From Streptomyces sp. HmicA12 (lineage in GTDB: Bacteria; Actinomycetota; Actinomycetes; Streptomycetales; Streptomycetaceae), in NCBI RefSeq assembly GCF_000373565.1, contig NZ_KB891806.1:62001-126000 (forward strand): a stretch of 64,000 bases of DNA, read 5' to 3'. Within the stretch, counting starts at the first letter, position 1; the number at the start of each line of letters is the position of its first letter. Of this stretch, positions 1-8,994 are shown one piece after another. The notes below the pieces were generated by a model. The model did no database searches, had not been told where the DNA came from, and was given only the letters and a program-made list of their open reading frames with translations. A program made the position numbers and the translations under genes.

Positions 1-1046
1 AGCCGACCGCCGCGCTGAACGACGAGGACTCCGACAAACTCCTCGATCTCATCCTGGAGTTGAAGAACCAGGGCATCACCTCGATCATCATCTCCCACAA
101 GCTCAACGAGATCCGCAAGGTCGCCGACTCGGTGACGATCCTCCGCGACGGGCGCACCGTCGAGACGCTCGATGTGAAGGCCCCCGAGACCACCGAGGAC
201 CGGATCATCTCCGGAATGGTCGGCCGCGACCTCGACAACCGTTTCCCCGACCGCACTCCGCACGAGCCGGAGGCCGGGGCGGCGCCCGCCCTGGAGATCC
301 GCAACTGGACGGTGCACCACCCCATCGACCAGGAGCGCAAGGTCGTCGACGACGTGTCCCTGCACGTCCGCCGCGGTGAGATCGTCGGCATCGCGGGCCT
401 GATGGGCGCGGGCCGCACCGAGCTGGCGATGAGCGTCTTCGGGCGCACCTACGGCAGGTACGCGGGCGGCACGGTCCTCAAGGACGGCCAGGAGATCCGG
501 ACGAGGACGGTCTCCGACGCGGTCGGCCACGGGATCGCGTACGCCACCGAGGACCGCAAGCACTACGGCCTCAACCTCATCGACACGATCAACCGCAACA
601 TCTCCCTCGCCGCTCTCGGCAAGGTCGCGAAGCGCGGCGTCGTCGACGAGCACGAGGAGCGGCAGGTCGCCGAGCAGTACCGCAAGTCGATGAACATCAA
701 GGCCCCGACGGTCTTCGAACCGGCGGGCAAGCTGTCGGGCGGCAACCAGCAGAAGGTCGTCCTCAGCAAGTGGATCTTCGCGGGTCCCGAGGTGCTCATC
801 CTCGACGAGCCGACCCGCGGTATCGACGTGGGCGCCAAGTACGAGATCTACACGGTCATCGACAAGCTCGCGGCCCAGGGCAAGGCGGTGGTCTTCATCT
901 CCTCCGAACTGCCCGAGCTGCTCGGCATGTGCGACCGCATCTACACGATGGCCGCGGGCCGCCTGACCGGCGAGGTGCCGCGTGCCGAGGCGACGCAGGA
1001 ATCGCTGATGCGCCTGATGACGAAGGACAAAGAGGTAGCGCGATGA
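1..1046 (+). CDS. mmsA: Sugar ABC transporter ATP-binding protein (MmsA/GguA type), 5' end outside the window
   Basis: Energising subunit of a monosaccharide ABC importer of the CUT2 class, with two fused nucleotide-binding domains; acts at the inner face of the membrane. The reading frame is open from base 3 ([10 protein letters not shown], just after the Walker B Glu of the first domain), so the gene starts upstream of the window. The first domain keeps its H-loop (ISHKLNEI). The second domain has a CUT2-type degenerate Walker A ([10 protein letters not shown]), the signature LSGGNQQK and Walker [14 protein letters not shown]. The ATEDRK segment is typical of the MmsA/GguA/XylG group. The stop overlaps the permease start by 4 bases (ATGA). 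The substrate is probably xylose, arabinose or glucose by family; it cannot be read from sequence. Confidence 0.93.
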   Translation, partial: PTAALNDEDSDKLLDLILELKNQGITSIIISHKLNEIRKVADSVTILRDGRTVETLDVKAPETTEDRIISGMVGRDLDNRFPDRTPHEPEAGAAPALEIRNWTVHHPIDQERKVVDDVSLHVRRGEIVGIAGLMGAGRTELAMSVFGRTYGRYAGGTVLKDGQEIRTRTVSDAVGHGIAYATEDRKHYGLNLIDTINRNISLAALGKVAKRGVVDEHEERQVAEQYRKSMNIKAPTVFEPAGKLSGGNQQKVVLSKWIFAGPEVLILDEPTRGIDVGAKYEIYTVIDKLAAQGKAVVFISSELPELLGMCDRIYTMAAGRLTGEVPRAEATQESLMRLMTKDKEVAR

Positions 1047-2287
1047 GTACGGACGTGACGAAGACCCCGGCGGCGGCGCCGCCGGGCAAGGGCGGGAGCA
1101 CCGGCACGGAGGGCGGCCTGCTCGGGCTCGTCGTCGACGGCCTGCGCCGCAACATGCGCCAGTACGGCATGCTGATCGCGCTCGGCCTGCTCATCGCGGT
1201 GTTCGCCGTGTGGACCGACGGCACCCTGATCACCCCGCACAACGTCTCCAACCTGGTGCTCCAGAACGCCTACGTGCTGATCCTCGCGATCGGCATGATG
1301 CTGGTGATCATCGCGGGCCACATCGACCTGTCCGTCGGCTCGCTGACGGCGTTCGTCGGGTCGACCGCGGCCGTGCTCATGGTCAACAACGACGTCTCCT
1401 GGCCGATCGCCCTGATCGTGTGCCTGGTGATGGGCGGCGCGGCCGGTGCCATCCAGGGCTGGCTGATCGCGTACGGCGGCATACCGTCGTTCATCGTGAC
1501 CCTGGCCGGCATGCTGGTGTGGCGCGGACTCACGGAGATCCTGCTCAAGGGGCAGACACTCGGCCCGTTCCCGTCGAGCATCGGTGACCTGGGCAACGGC
1601 TTCCTGCCGGAGGTCGGCCCGAACACCAACTACCACAACCTGACGCTGCTCTTCGGCGTGCTGCTCGCCGTCGCGGTGGGCTGGCAGGAGGTGCGCGACC
1701 GGCGCAGGCAGCGGGAGTTCTCCCTCGATGTGGTCCCCCGCAACCTGTTCATCCTGAAGCTGATCGCGATCATCGCGGCGATCGCCGTCGTCACGCTGCT
1801 GCTCGCCAGCTACAAGGGCGTGCCGATCGTGCTGCTGATCCTCGGCGTGCTGGTCGTCGGCTATGGCTATCTGATGCGCAACTCCGTCTTCGGCCGCCAC
1901 ATCTACGCCATCGGCGGCAACCTGCCGGCGGCCAAGCTGTCCGGTGTGAAGGACAAGAAGGTCACGTTCTACGTCTTCCTGAACATGGGCGTGCTCGCGG
2001 CCCTGGCCGGTCTGGTGGTCGCGGCCCGGCTGGACGCGGCCTCGCCGAAGGCGGGTCTGAACTTCGAACTCGAGGCGATCGCCGCGTCGTTCATCGGCGG
2101 CGCGTCCATGAGCGGCGGTGTCGGCACCGTGCTCGGCGCGATCATCGGTGGTCTCGTCCTCGGCGTGCTGAACAACGGCATGAACCTGCTGGGCGTCGGC
2201 TCCGACTGGCAGTCGGTGATCAAGGGCCTGGCCCTGCTCGCCGCGGTCGGCTTCGACGTCTGGAACAAGCGCAGGGGTGGGCGCTAG
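1043..2287 (+). CDS. mmsB: Sugar ABC transporter permease (MmsB/GguB type)
   Basis: Membrane channel subunit of the same CUT2 importer. The ATG at 1043 overlaps the ATPase stop, implying translational coupling. A short Ala/Gly/Pro-rich cytoplasmic head (about 25 residues) precedes around ten hydrophobic segments. The BPD_transp_2 signature region [10 protein letters not shown] is clear near residue 92, and a second conserved region ([17 protein letters not shown]) lies near residue 355. The long central cytoplasmic insertion ([13 protein letters not shown]) is what separates MmsB/GguB permeases from shorter RbsC/XylH ones. No sugar-binding protein gene follows; it is presumably upstream of the window. 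An aldose epimerase gene lies 102 bases downstream. Confidence 0.93.
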   Translation: MSTDVTKTPAAAPPGKGGSTGTEGGLLGLVVDGLRRNMRQYGMLIALGLLIAVFAVWTDGTLITPHNVSNLVLQNAYVLILAIGMMLVIIAGHIDLSVGSLTAFVGSTAAVLMVNNDVSWPIALIVCLVMGGAAGAIQGWLIAYGGIPSFIVTLAGMLVWRGLTEILLKGQTLGPFPSSIGDLGNGFLPEVGPNTNYHNLTLLFGVLLAVAVGWQEVRDRRRQREFSLDVVPRNLFILKLIAIIAAIAVVTLLLASYKGVPIVLLILGVLVVGYGYLMRNSVFGRHIYAIGGNLPAAKLSGVKDKKVTFYVFLNMGVLAALAGLVVAARLDAASPKAGLNFELEAIAASFIGGASMSGGVGTVLGAIIGGLVLGVLNNGMNLLGVGSDWQSVIKGLALLAAVGFDVWNKRRGGR

Positions 2288-2389
2288 CACCTCCCGGCAC
2301 CCATTCGCACGAAACGCACCTCCGGCCCACGGGCGCGCTCCCGTGGGCCGGCACCCTCACCGCACCTTCGTCGACTGGAGAGCCGCTTC

Positions 2390-3538
2390 ATGAGTACGAG
2401 CAGACGTGCCGTCCTGGCCGGGGCCGCCGCCGCGGGCATCGCGATGACAGCAGCGGGAACCGCTTCCGCGCACGGCCGCAAGGCCCCCACCAAGGAGCTC
2501 TTCGGCAAGCTCGCCGACGGGACGAAGATCTACCGCTGGAGCCTGGAGAACGGCGGGACCCGCCTCAAGGTCCTCTCCTACGGCGGCATCGTGCAGTCCC
2601 TGGAGATCCCCGACCGCCGCGGCCGGTACACGAACGTCTCCCTCGGCTACGACGACATCGCGTCGTACGTCGCGGGCACGACCTTCTTCGGCGCCACCAT
2701 CGGCCGCTACGGAAACCGCATCGCCCGGGGGAAGTTCACCCTCGACGGCAAGGCGTACCAGCTGTCCGTCAACGACGGCGAGAACTCGCTGCACGGCGGC
2801 GCCAAGGGCTTCAACACCCGGGTCTTCGACGTGGAGGGCTTCACGTCCGGCCCGGACGTCGGCCTGCACCTGTACTACACCTCGGTCGACGGCGAGATGG
2901 GCTACCCCGGCACGCTGAAGACCAAGGTCACCTTCACCCTCACCTCGTCCGGCGACTGGCGGATCGACTACACGGCTACGACCGACAGGGCCACGGTCGT
3001 GAACCTCACGAACCACACCTACTACAACCTGGCGGGCGAGGGCAGCGGCTCGATCCACGACCACGAGCTGACCATCGCCGCCGCCCGCTACACGCCCACC
3101 GACGCGGGCCTCATCCCGACCGGGGAGCTGGCGAAGGTCGCGGGCACCCCCTTCGACTTCCAGCGCGGAAAGCTCATCGGCAAGGACATCCGCGCCGGGC
3201 ACGCCCAACTGGTCACCGCCAAGGGCTTCGACCACAACTTCGTCCTCGACAAGGGCGTCACGTCCGGGCCGCAGCACGTCGTCACGCTGCGCGACCCGGG
3301 CTCGGGCCGCACCCTGAAGATCGCCACCGACCAGCCGGGCCTGCAGTTCTACTCGGGCAACTTCCTCGACGGCACCCTCGTCGGCCCGTCCGGGCACACC
3401 TACCGGCAGGGCGACGGCCTGTGCCTGGAGACCCAGCACTTCCCGGACTCGCCGAACCAGCCGTCGTTCCCGTCGACCACGCTGCGCCCCGGTGAGACGT
3501 ACCGGACGACGACCGTGCACTCGTTCAGCGCCTCCTGA
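2390..3538 (+). CDS. Exported aldose 1-epimerase (mutarotase)
   Basis: Interconverts alpha and beta anomers of aldoses; the family is galactose mutarotase (GalM). Residues 1-28 form a Tat signal: SRR near the start, a hydrophobic Ala-rich stretch, then TASAHG. So the enzyme probably works outside the cell, unlike cytosolic GalM. Family motifs visible are YGGI near residue 63, GRYGNRIA near 105, the substrate His in NLTNHTYYNL near 208, and KGFDHNF near 282. The acidic catalytic region is near LCLETQHFPDSPNQPSFPS at the C end. The ATG has the modest purine-rich leader gagagccgcttc. Position after mmsAB suggests it prepares the right anomer for import. Confidence 0.9.
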   Translation: MSTSRRAVLAGAAAAGIAMTAAGTASAHGRKAPTKELFGKLADGTKIYRWSLENGGTRLKVLSYGGIVQSLEIPDRRGRYTNVSLGYDDIASYVAGTTFFGATIGRYGNRIARGKFTLDGKAYQLSVNDGENSLHGGAKGFNTRVFDVEGFTSGPDVGLHLYYTSVDGEMGYPGTLKTKVTFTLTSSGDWRIDYTATTDRATVVNLTNHTYYNLAGEGSGSIHDHELTIAAARYTPTDAGLIPTGELAKVAGTPFDFQRGKLIGKDIRAGHAQLVTAKGFDHNFVLDKGVTSGPQHVVTLRDPGSGRTLKIATDQPGLQFYSGNFLDGTLVGPSGHTYRQGDGLCLETQHFPDSPNQPSFPSTTLRPGETYRTTTVHSFSAS

Positions 3539-3560
3539 GCAACTGCCGTTGAACAATGCC

Positions 3561-3604
3561 CCGCCCGTATCCGTAACTCCCGACAACACGGATACGGGCG
3601 GAGG
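3561..3604 (+). promoter_or_regulatory. 14-bp perfect hairpin abutting the Shine-Dalgarno of the next gene
   Basis: Arms 3561-3574 and 3588-3601 are exact inverted repeats with a 13-base loop. The right arm runs directly into GGAGG (3600-3604), the ribosome-binding site of the aminotransferase at 3611. It may end transcription of the epimerase gene, or it may hide the binding site of the downstream gene. There is no T run after the stem, so a simple intrinsic terminator is not clear-cut. Confidence 0.55.
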
Positions 3605-3610
3605 CAGTTG

Positions 3611-4834
3611 ATGAGCGCGAGCGTCGTTTCGCTGTTCCAGGGCAGCACGGCCCACTCCCCTTCCTACGGCCAGCTCACGCGGGCCGGGGCGGCCGCGGGG
3701 GCCGGCGGGGCGGTCACCGACTTCTGCATCCCCTGCAACCCGTACTTCCCGACGCCGCCGATGCTGGACGCGCTGCGCGGGCGGCTGCACGAGATCCTGA
3801 CGTACTACCCGAGCGACGCGGCGACGATCACCGCCGAGCTGTGCCAGGTCCTCGGCCTCAACCCGCAGACGGTCGCGATGGGCAACGGCTCCACCGAACT
3901 CATCACGTGGATCGACCACTTGCTCGTACGGGAATCACTGGCCGTCCCCGTGCCGACCTTCGGCCGGTGGACCGACCAGCCGATGGAGACGGGCAAGCGA
4001 GTCGACATGTTCCCGCTGCGGGAGCGCGACGGATTCGCCCTGGACCCGGCGGCGTACGCCGAGTTCATCCACGCGCGGGGATCGCGGGTCGCGGTGATCT
4101 GCAACCCCAACAACCCCGACGGCGGCATGCTCCCCCGCCGCTCGCTGCTCACCCTCATCGACGAACTGCGCCACCTGGACCTGATCGTGGTCGACGAGTC
4201 GTTCCTGGACTTCGCGGAGTGGGAGGGCGGCCAGGACCCGAGCCTCGTACAGGAAGGGGTGCTCCGGCCGAACGTCATCGTGCTGCGCAGCCTCGGCAAG
4301 AACTTCGGACTGCACGGCATCCGCTTCGGCTATCTGGTGGCCAACCCCGGCCTCGCGGGCCGGGTCCGCGCGGCCCTCCCCAAGTGGAACCTGAACTCCT
4401 TCGCGGAGACCGTGGTGTTCATGCTGCGCCATCACCGCCAGGAGTACGCCGACAGCATCCGACAGGTGTGCCGCGACCGCCAGGACATGCGCTGGCACCT
4501 GTCCCGGCTGCCCGGCCTCACCGTGTACCCGTCGCAGGGAAACTTCCTGTACGTGCGTCTGCCGGACGGGATCGACGGGGCCGGGCTGCGCGACCAGCTC
4601 CTGCACCAGCACGGGGTGCTGGTCCGCGAGTGCGGCAACAAGATCGGATCCTCCAGCGGCTTCCTGCGCCTCGTGGTGCGCCCGCAGACCGACGTCATGC
4701 GCCTGGTGTCCGGTCTGGAGGGCGTCCTCCTGGGGGGCGGGAGGGGAGCCGTCGTGCCCGAGCTGGTCGGAGGGACCGCCTACAGCTCGGGCACGGCGGC
4801 GGTGGACCGGCTGGTGACCCCCGTCGGGCCGTGA
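3611..4834 (+). CDS. PLP-dependent class I/II aminotransferase (HisC/CobD-like)
   Basis: Fold-type I pyridoxal-phosphate enzyme of about 407 residues. Visible motifs: NPNNPDGG (substrate/PLP region, near residue 157), DESFLDF (PLP-binding Asp, near 195), and SLGKNFGLHGIRFGY carrying the Schiff-base Lys near residue 232. These features fit histidinol-phosphate aminotransferase and CobD threonine-phosphate decarboxylase, which are hard to tell apart by eye. No histidine or cobalamin genes are near, so the substrate is unknown. ATG at 3611 is preferred over the TTG at 3608 because GGAGG at 3600-3604 is 6 bases upstream. The C-terminal 35 residues (Gly/Val rich) extend past the usual domain end. 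Confidence 0.85.
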   Translation: MSASVVSLFQGSTAHSPSYGQLTRAGAAAGAGGAVTDFCIPCNPYFPTPPMLDALRGRLHEILTYYPSDAATITAELCQVLGLNPQTVAMGNGSTELITWIDHLLVRESLAVPVPTFGRWTDQPMETGKRVDMFPLRERDGFALDPAAYAEFIHARGSRVAVICNPNNPDGGMLPRRSLLTLIDELRHLDLIVVDESFLDFAEWEGGQDPSLVQEGVLRPNVIVLRSLGKNFGLHGIRFGYLVANPGLAGRVRAALPKWNLNSFAETVVFMLRHHRQEYADSIRQVCRDRQDMRWHLSRLPGLTVYPSQGNFLYVRLPDGIDGAGLRDQLLHQHGVLVRECGNKIGSSSGFLRLVVRPQTDVMRLVSGLEGVLLGGGRGAVVPELVGGTAYSSGTAAVDRLVTPVGP

Positions 4835-4847
4835 CCCCGCTCAGAGC

Positions 4848-5306
4848 TCAGGGGTTGTGCCAGGCCGCCGGGTCCTCGGCCAGCTGGCGGACCGGGTCCG
4901 GGAGCCGGTCGTGGGCGAGGTCGGCGAGCGTGACGCCTTCGAGGATCTTGCGGACGTTGGCGCGCAGGGCCACCCACAGCGGGAGCAGCGGTTCGGCGGC
5001 GCCGGTGTAGGCGAGGGCGCTGGGCCGCTCGCCGCGCACGGAGACGATGGGGCCCTCGACGGCGCGGACGACGTCGGCGACGGTGATCGTGTCGGCGGCG
5101 CGGGCCAGCAGGTAGCCGCCGTTGCCGCCGCGGCGGCTGACGACGATGCCGCCGCGCCGCAGGTCGCTGAGGATGCCCTCCAGGAACTTGTGCGGGATGT
5201 CCTGGGCCGCGGAGACGGTCTCCGCCTTGACCGGTTCGTCGCAGGCGCGGACGGCCAGTTCCAGGCTCGCGCGCACGGCGTAGTCGGCTCGGGCTGAAAT
5301 CCTCAT
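4848..5306 (-). CDS. Rrf2-family transcriptional regulator without Fe-S cysteines
   Basis: Small winged-helix regulator of 152 residues. The N-terminal MRISARADYAVRASLEL and the wing (RRGGNGGYLLAR) are typical of Rrf2. The family often senses Fe-S status or NO through three Cys residues in the second half; here the only Cys is residue 23 and the C-terminal half has none, so cluster-based sensing is unlikely. The ATG overlaps the stop of the TSUP gene (ATGA), so both are translated from one message, permease first. It ends tail to tail 13 bases from the aminotransferase. It likely controls its own operon through the palindrome at 6255-6274. Confidence 0.9.
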   Translation of the reverse strand: MRISARADYAVRASLELAVRACDEPVKAETVSAAQDIPHKFLEGILSDLRRGGIVVSRRGGNGGYLLARAADTITVADVVRAVEGPIVSVRGERPSALAYTGAAEPLLPLWVALRANVRKILEGVTLADLAHDRLPDPVRQLAEDPAAWHNP

Positions 5307-6247
5307 GCAGTCATTGTCGGGGACGGTTCGCGTTCCTCGGTCCGGGTGTCGTCGGCGTCCGTCTTCTCGGGCCGCGGGGCCTTACGGGTGCGCAGGGTCA
5401 CCGTGACCCCCACGGCCGCGACCGCCACGCAGACCAGGACCAGCGGCATGCCCGAGACGCCCCACATGGCGAGACCCGAGCCGGTCAGCAGCACGATCAG
5501 GGCCCAGCGCAGCGCGGCGCCCGAGACGCGGGTGGAGAGCAGGGCCCCGGCCACGACGCCCGGTATCGCGCCGATCAGCAGGGTGCCGGCGAGGCCGAGG
5601 GAGACGTCGCCGACGAGGAAGTGGCCGAGGGCGGCGGCGCCGACCAGCGGGACGGCCTGCACCAGGTCGGTGCCGACCAGGTGGTTCGCCTTGAGCCGGG
5701 GGTGGGCGAGCATCAGCATGACGATGATCAGGGAGCCGGAGCCGACCGAGGTCATCCCCACCACGACACCGCCGACGAGCCCGATCAGCAGAGTGGCGAC
5801 CGGCCTGACCCGCACGTCGGCGTCCTCGGCGGTGTCGGAGCCGAGGCCGCGGCGCCGGTCGAGGCACATCCGGGCGACCATGCCGATGACGGCGAGCAGC
5901 AGGGCGCCGCCGATGACGTACTTCACCCGCGTCTGGAGCGTCTCGCCGTCGCCGAGCGCCTGGAGGAGCAGGGCTCCGCCGAAGGCGGCGGGCAGGGCGG
6001 TGGGCAGCAGCCAGCGGACGATGTCCCAGCGGATCGTGCCCGCTCTGTGGTGCACGGCGGCGCCGAAGGGCTTCATGAACAGGGACGTCGCCAGGTCGCT
6101 GCCGATGGCGGCGGTGGGGTTGACCCCGAAGAACATGACCATGATCGGGGTCATCAGGGCGCCCCCGCCCATACCGGTGAGGCCCACCGCGAGCCCGACC
6201 AGGGCCCCGGCGACGACGATCGTCCACGAGAAGTCCATGGCCGCCAC
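5303..6247 (-). CDS. TSUP-family permease (TauE/SafE-type sulfite/organosulfonate exporter)
   Basis: Integral membrane protein with about eight hydrophobic segments and two TauE/SafE repeats; glycine motifs GLTGMGGGALMTP near the N end and GMTSVGSGSL in the second half. The family moves sulfite, sulfoacetate or other sulfur anions. The start is set at the GTG 6247 because GGGAAGG (6262-6256) lies 8 bases upstream; ATG 6238 is the alternative, 17 bases from that site. A charged tail (RKAPRPEKTDADDTRTEEREP) ends the protein. Co-translation with an Rrf2 regulator suggests sulfur or redox stress control. Confidence 0.88.
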   Translation of the reverse strand: MAAMDFSWTIVVAGALVGLAVGLTGMGGGALMTPIMVMFFGVNPTAAIGSDLATSLFMKPFGAAVHHRAGTIRWDIVRWLLPTALPAAFGGALLLQALGDGETLQTRVKYVIGGALLLAVIGMVARMCLDRRRGLGSDTAEDADVRVRPVATLLIGLVGGVVVGMTSVGSGSLIIVMLMLAHPRLKANHLVGTDLVQAVPLVGAAALGHFLVGDVSLGLAGTLLIGAIPGVVAGALLSTRVSGAALRWALIVLLTGSGLAMWGVSGMPLVLVCVAVAAVGVTVTLRTRKAPRPEKTDADDTRTEEREPSPTMTA

Positions 6248-6254
6248 TATGCAC

Positions 6255-6274
6255 ACCTTCCCTAGGGGAAAGGT
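6255..6274 (-). promoter_or_regulatory. CCCTAGGG-centred palindrome covering the leader of the TSUP-Rrf2 operon
   Basis: A 20-base imperfect palindrome with outer ACCTT/AAGGT arms and a perfect CCCTAGGG core (6260-6267). It includes the ribosome-binding site of the permease gene. Repressor binding here would block the transcript start or leader. The adjacent Rrf2 protein is the obvious candidate; a CsoR/CstR-like persulfide or copper sensor encoded elsewhere is an alternative, since those bind G/C-tract sites with a similar TA centre. Confidence 0.5.
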
Positions 6275-6317
6275 ATGAAAGGCCGATGGATCTCAGCAGG
6301 CGGACGGGCATGAGGGT

Positions 6318-6349
6318 GCGGGTCACGGCGCTTCCCCGCCGTGACCCGC
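6318..6349 (-). terminator. Hairpin terminator after the sedolisin gene
   Basis: Exact 12-bp arms at 6318-6329 and 6338-6349 with an 8-base loop, placed about 45 bases after the stop of the minus-strand protease and before the TSUP promoter. No long T run follows, as is usual in Streptomyces terminators. Confidence 0.6.
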
Positions 6350-6394
6350 GCCCCGCCCCCGTTCCCCCGTCACCCCGTGATCAATTGGTGACGA

Positions 6395-7696
6395 TCAGCC
6401 GGTGAAGCCGGACACGCCCTGAGGCGTGCCCCATCCGGTCGGCCCGTCGTAACCGGTCGTCGCGGTGCACAGGTAACTGCCGGAGCAGCTGCCGTTGTTG
6501 CCGGACGTCACGTCGTTCAGGGCGGAGGTCCCGGCCACGGTGTACGGGAACTTCGCCGGGTACGAGCCGGACGACGGGGTGCCGCCGAGCGCGTAGACCG
6601 CCGCGATGATCGGCGAGGAGGCGCTGGTGCCGCCGAAGGTGTACCAGCCCGCCGTGATGCCGTACGAGTCGTAGACGGAGACGCCGGTGGCCGGGTCGGC
6701 GACCGCCGCGACGTCCGCGATCGTCCGCTTCGCGCAGCCGGTGTCGGTCTGCCAGGTGGGCTTGGTGTCGTACGCGGAGCAGCCCGAGCCGGTGCCCTCG
6801 GTGCTGCTGGTCCGCCACACGGATTCGGTCCACCCGCGGGTGGTGGAGGTGGCCTTGGTGAGGGCGGTGCCGCCGACGGCGGTGACGTAGCGGGAGGCCG
6901 CCGGGTACTCGGCGCCGTAGCCCTCGTCGCCCGCGCTGACGGTGATGGCGACGCCCGGGTGGTTGAAGTACGAGGAGTCGTAGGAGCTGTCCGAGGACGA
7001 CTCGGAGCCGCCGTAGCTGTTGGAGACGTACTTGGCGCCGAGGGTGACGGCCCGGTTCACGGCGGTGCCGAGGTTGGCCATCGTCGCGGACTTGGCCTCC
7101 ACGAGCAGGATGCTGCACTTCGGGCAGACCGCGCTCGCCATGTCGAGGTCGAGGGAGATCTCCTCGGCCCAGCCGCTGTCGGCTCTCGGCAGCGAGGTCG
7201 TGGAGCCGGTCTGGCTGACCTTCTTGAAGCAGCCGTTGGCCGTGGTGCAGGCCGAAAGGCCGTAGTTGGAGCGGTACTTGGCGAGGTCCGCCTCGGCGTT
7301 CGGGTCGTCGTAGGCGTCGACGACGGCGATCGTCTCACCGGTGCCGTTGGCCGCGGCCGCCGAGGTCAGCCCGTACGCGGCCTGGAGGTCGGCGGGGCCG
7401 TACCCGGAGGGGGTGGACGCGTCGGCCGCGTCCGGGGCGGCGTGCCCGGCCTTGGCGCGCTGGAGTGCGTACGCGGTGGTGCCGCCGGTCACGCGCTTGG
7501 CGCCGCAGGCCATCTCGCCGGCCTTGGCGGGCGCGGAGCAGGCCCGCTTCCAGGTCACGTGCGGGGTGGGCGAGGTGGCGGCGTCTGCCTGGGCGGCCGT
7601 GCCGAGCCCGGCGAACACGAGGGCCGCGACGCCGACGATGCCGGCGCCTGTGCGGCGACGACCGCGGTGCCGTCTTGGGGGGATGGAGTCACGCAA
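6395..7696 (-). CDS. Secreted sedolisin-type serine-carboxyl protease (S53)
   Basis: Secreted protease of 433 residues. An Arg-rich signal peptide (RRHRGRRR, then a hydrophobic stretch to about residue 40, AQADAA) precedes a short pro-region. Sedolisin catalytic set: Glu179 and Asp183 in AEEISLDLD, oxyanion Asp257 in SAGDEG, and Ser358 in GGTSASSP. Four to six Cys suggest disulfides. The pro-region is much shorter than in classical sedolisins, so activation may differ. TTG start at 7696 has CAGGAGG 7 bases upstream; no ATG fits. Monocistronic, divergent from the DUF1963 gene. Confidence 0.88.
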   Translation of the reverse strand: MRDSIPPRRHRGRRRTGAGIVGVAALVFAGLGTAAQADAATSPTPHVTWKRACSAPAKAGEMACGAKRVTGGTTAYALQRAKAGHAAPDAADASTPSGYGPADLQAAYGLTSAAAANGTGETIAVVDAYDDPNAEADLAKYRSNYGLSACTTANGCFKKVSQTGSTTSLPRADSGWAEEISLDLDMASAVCPKCSILLVEAKSATMANLGTAVNRAVTLGAKYVSNSYGGSESSSDSSYDSSYFNHPGVAITVSAGDEGYGAEYPAASRYVTAVGGTALTKATSTTRGWTESVWRTSSTEGTGSGCSAYDTKPTWQTDTGCAKRTIADVAAVADPATGVSVYDSYGITAGWYTFGGTSASSPIIAAVYALGGTPSSGSYPAKFPYTVAGTSALNDVTSGNNGSCSGSYLCTATTGYDGPTGWGTPQGVSGFTG

Positions 7697-7877
7697 CGTA
7701 CAGCCTCCTGAGAAGGGTGGACAGGGGCAGTGCGGGTGTCATGGCCGCCGATGCGCTGTCCTCGGCGGCTGCGCACGATCATCTGCTTGGCGCGTGCACC
7801 TCAACAGGGTGGTGAGTGAATCCAGACCTCCGCTTTGCGCAATCCGGTCGGTTCGACGAGCAGTAGATGGGCGGTAG

Positions 7878-7906
7878 TTGACCTGGCTCACAGGCGGCAC
7901 ACTGGT
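7878..7906 (+). promoter_or_regulatory. Possible vegetative promoter of the DUF1963 gene
   Basis: TTGACC at 7878-7883 is a good -35; a 17-base gap leads to ACTGGT, a weak -10. It lies in the 265-base gap between two divergent genes, pointing toward the start at 7962. The -10 is poor, so this is tentative. Confidence 0.3.
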
Positions 7907-7961
7907 TCACGGCAACCCGACAGCATCTCGACAGAACCCGGACAGTGGAGACCCCCGCCCC

Positions 7962-8984
7962 GTGACCCGCACGACTCCCCCGCGCCCCCTCGACCCGGAG
8001 GCGCTCTTCCCCGGTATCGAGGCGCACCGGCGCACCTGTACGCGCCTGCATCCGCGGCCGGGAACGCCGACGGTCGCGGAGAGTTCGGTGGGCGGCCCGC
8101 TGCTGTGGCCGGCCGGCGAGCCCTGGCCGGTGTGCACGGCGCCGCACCGCAAGGGGCGGGGGTACCTGCTGGCGGACGTACGCGCCGGTGACGGCGCGCG
8201 GCGCGGCAAGCACGCGCCCTGGATCGCCGACGAGGACCCGGTCCCGCTGCTGGCCGCGGCACAGCTGTACGCCCGCGACGTACCGGATCTGCCCGCGGGC
8301 CCGGACGGCTGCGATCTGCTTCAGGTGCTGTGGTGTCCGTTCGAGGCGCACGGCCCGGACCGGACCGTCGAGGTCGTCCTGCGGTGGCGGCGCGCGGCGG
8401 ACGTCGTCGATCCGCTGCCGGGCGACGGCCTGCCGGCGCCCGAGGTCGTGGGCCGCGAGGCGTGCGTCCCCCGGCCGTGCGTGCTCGACCCCGAGCGGAT
8501 CGTGGAGTACGAGTACGCGGACCTGCTGCCTCGCAAGCTCCGCAAGGCCGTCCACGCCTGGGAGGACTCGCAGACGGGGCGGGAGGAGGCGTGGGCGGAG
8601 GGCGAGCCCGACTACCGCGACTTCGCCTCCTACGAGGAGTATCAGGCGGCCGCGGCGGCCTACCCCGAACAGCCCGAGATCCTCTCCTACTGGCACCACC
8701 TGTCCATCGCCCCGGGCTGGAAGGTCGGCGGCTACGCCTCGTGGCATCTCACCGACCCGGCCCGCGTCGACTGCGGCTCCTGCGGTACGCCGATGCGGCC
8801 GCTGCTCACGGTCGACGCCGGGGAGTGGGACGGCATCACCACCTGGGTGCCTCACGAGGACCGGGAGTCGATCGGCGTCCCGGGCGCCGCCACCCCGACC
8901 GGGGTGCACCTGGGCCGCGACGAGATGCGCGTCTTCACCTGCCCCGCGAACCCTGCGCATCCGCACCGGCTCAGCTTCCAGTAA
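7962..8984 (+). CDS. DUF1963-like protein with Cys-rich C-terminal segment
   Basis: About 340 residues, predicted cytoplasmic, no signal peptide. The N-terminal third has the SSVGGPLLWPAGEPWPVC pattern seen in DUF1963/YwqG-like proteins of actinomycetes, whose function is unknown. Near the C end, CGSC and a later CPANPAHPH could form a zinc site. The GTG at 7962 is chosen because translation upstream reads through non-conserved sequence; the ribosome site is weak (gtggag). Ten bases after its stop begins a SMI1/KNR4 protein, another family that is common in toxin-immunity loci. The two may be co-transcribed. Confidence 0.75.
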   Translation: MTRTTPPRPLDPEALFPGIEAHRRTCTRLHPRPGTPTVAESSVGGPLLWPAGEPWPVCTAPHRKGRGYLLADVRAGDGARRGKHAPWIADEDPVPLLAAAQLYARDVPDLPAGPDGCDLLQVLWCPFEAHGPDRTVEVVLRWRRAADVVDPLPGDGLPAPEVVGREACVPRPCVLDPERIVEYEYADLLPRKLRKAVHAWEDSQTGREEAWAEGEPDYRDFASYEEYQAAAAAYPEQPEILSYWHHLSIAPGWKVGGYASWHLTDPARVDCGSCGTPMRPLLTVDAGEWDGITTWVPHEDRESIGVPGAATPTGVHLGRDEMRVFTCPANPAHPHRLSFQ

Positions 8985-8994
8985 CGTCCACCGC

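Noticed and set aside
941..2290. Long minus-strand open frame (449 codons) opposite mmsB
   Set aside because: Composition is His/Asp/Arg/Gln-rich, typical of the antisense of a GC-rich gene; mmsB on the plus strand has clear family motifs.
2357..3919. Minus-strand frame of 520 codons across galM and the aminotransferase
   Set aside because: Spans two real genes on the other strand and the gap between them; no recognisable protein.
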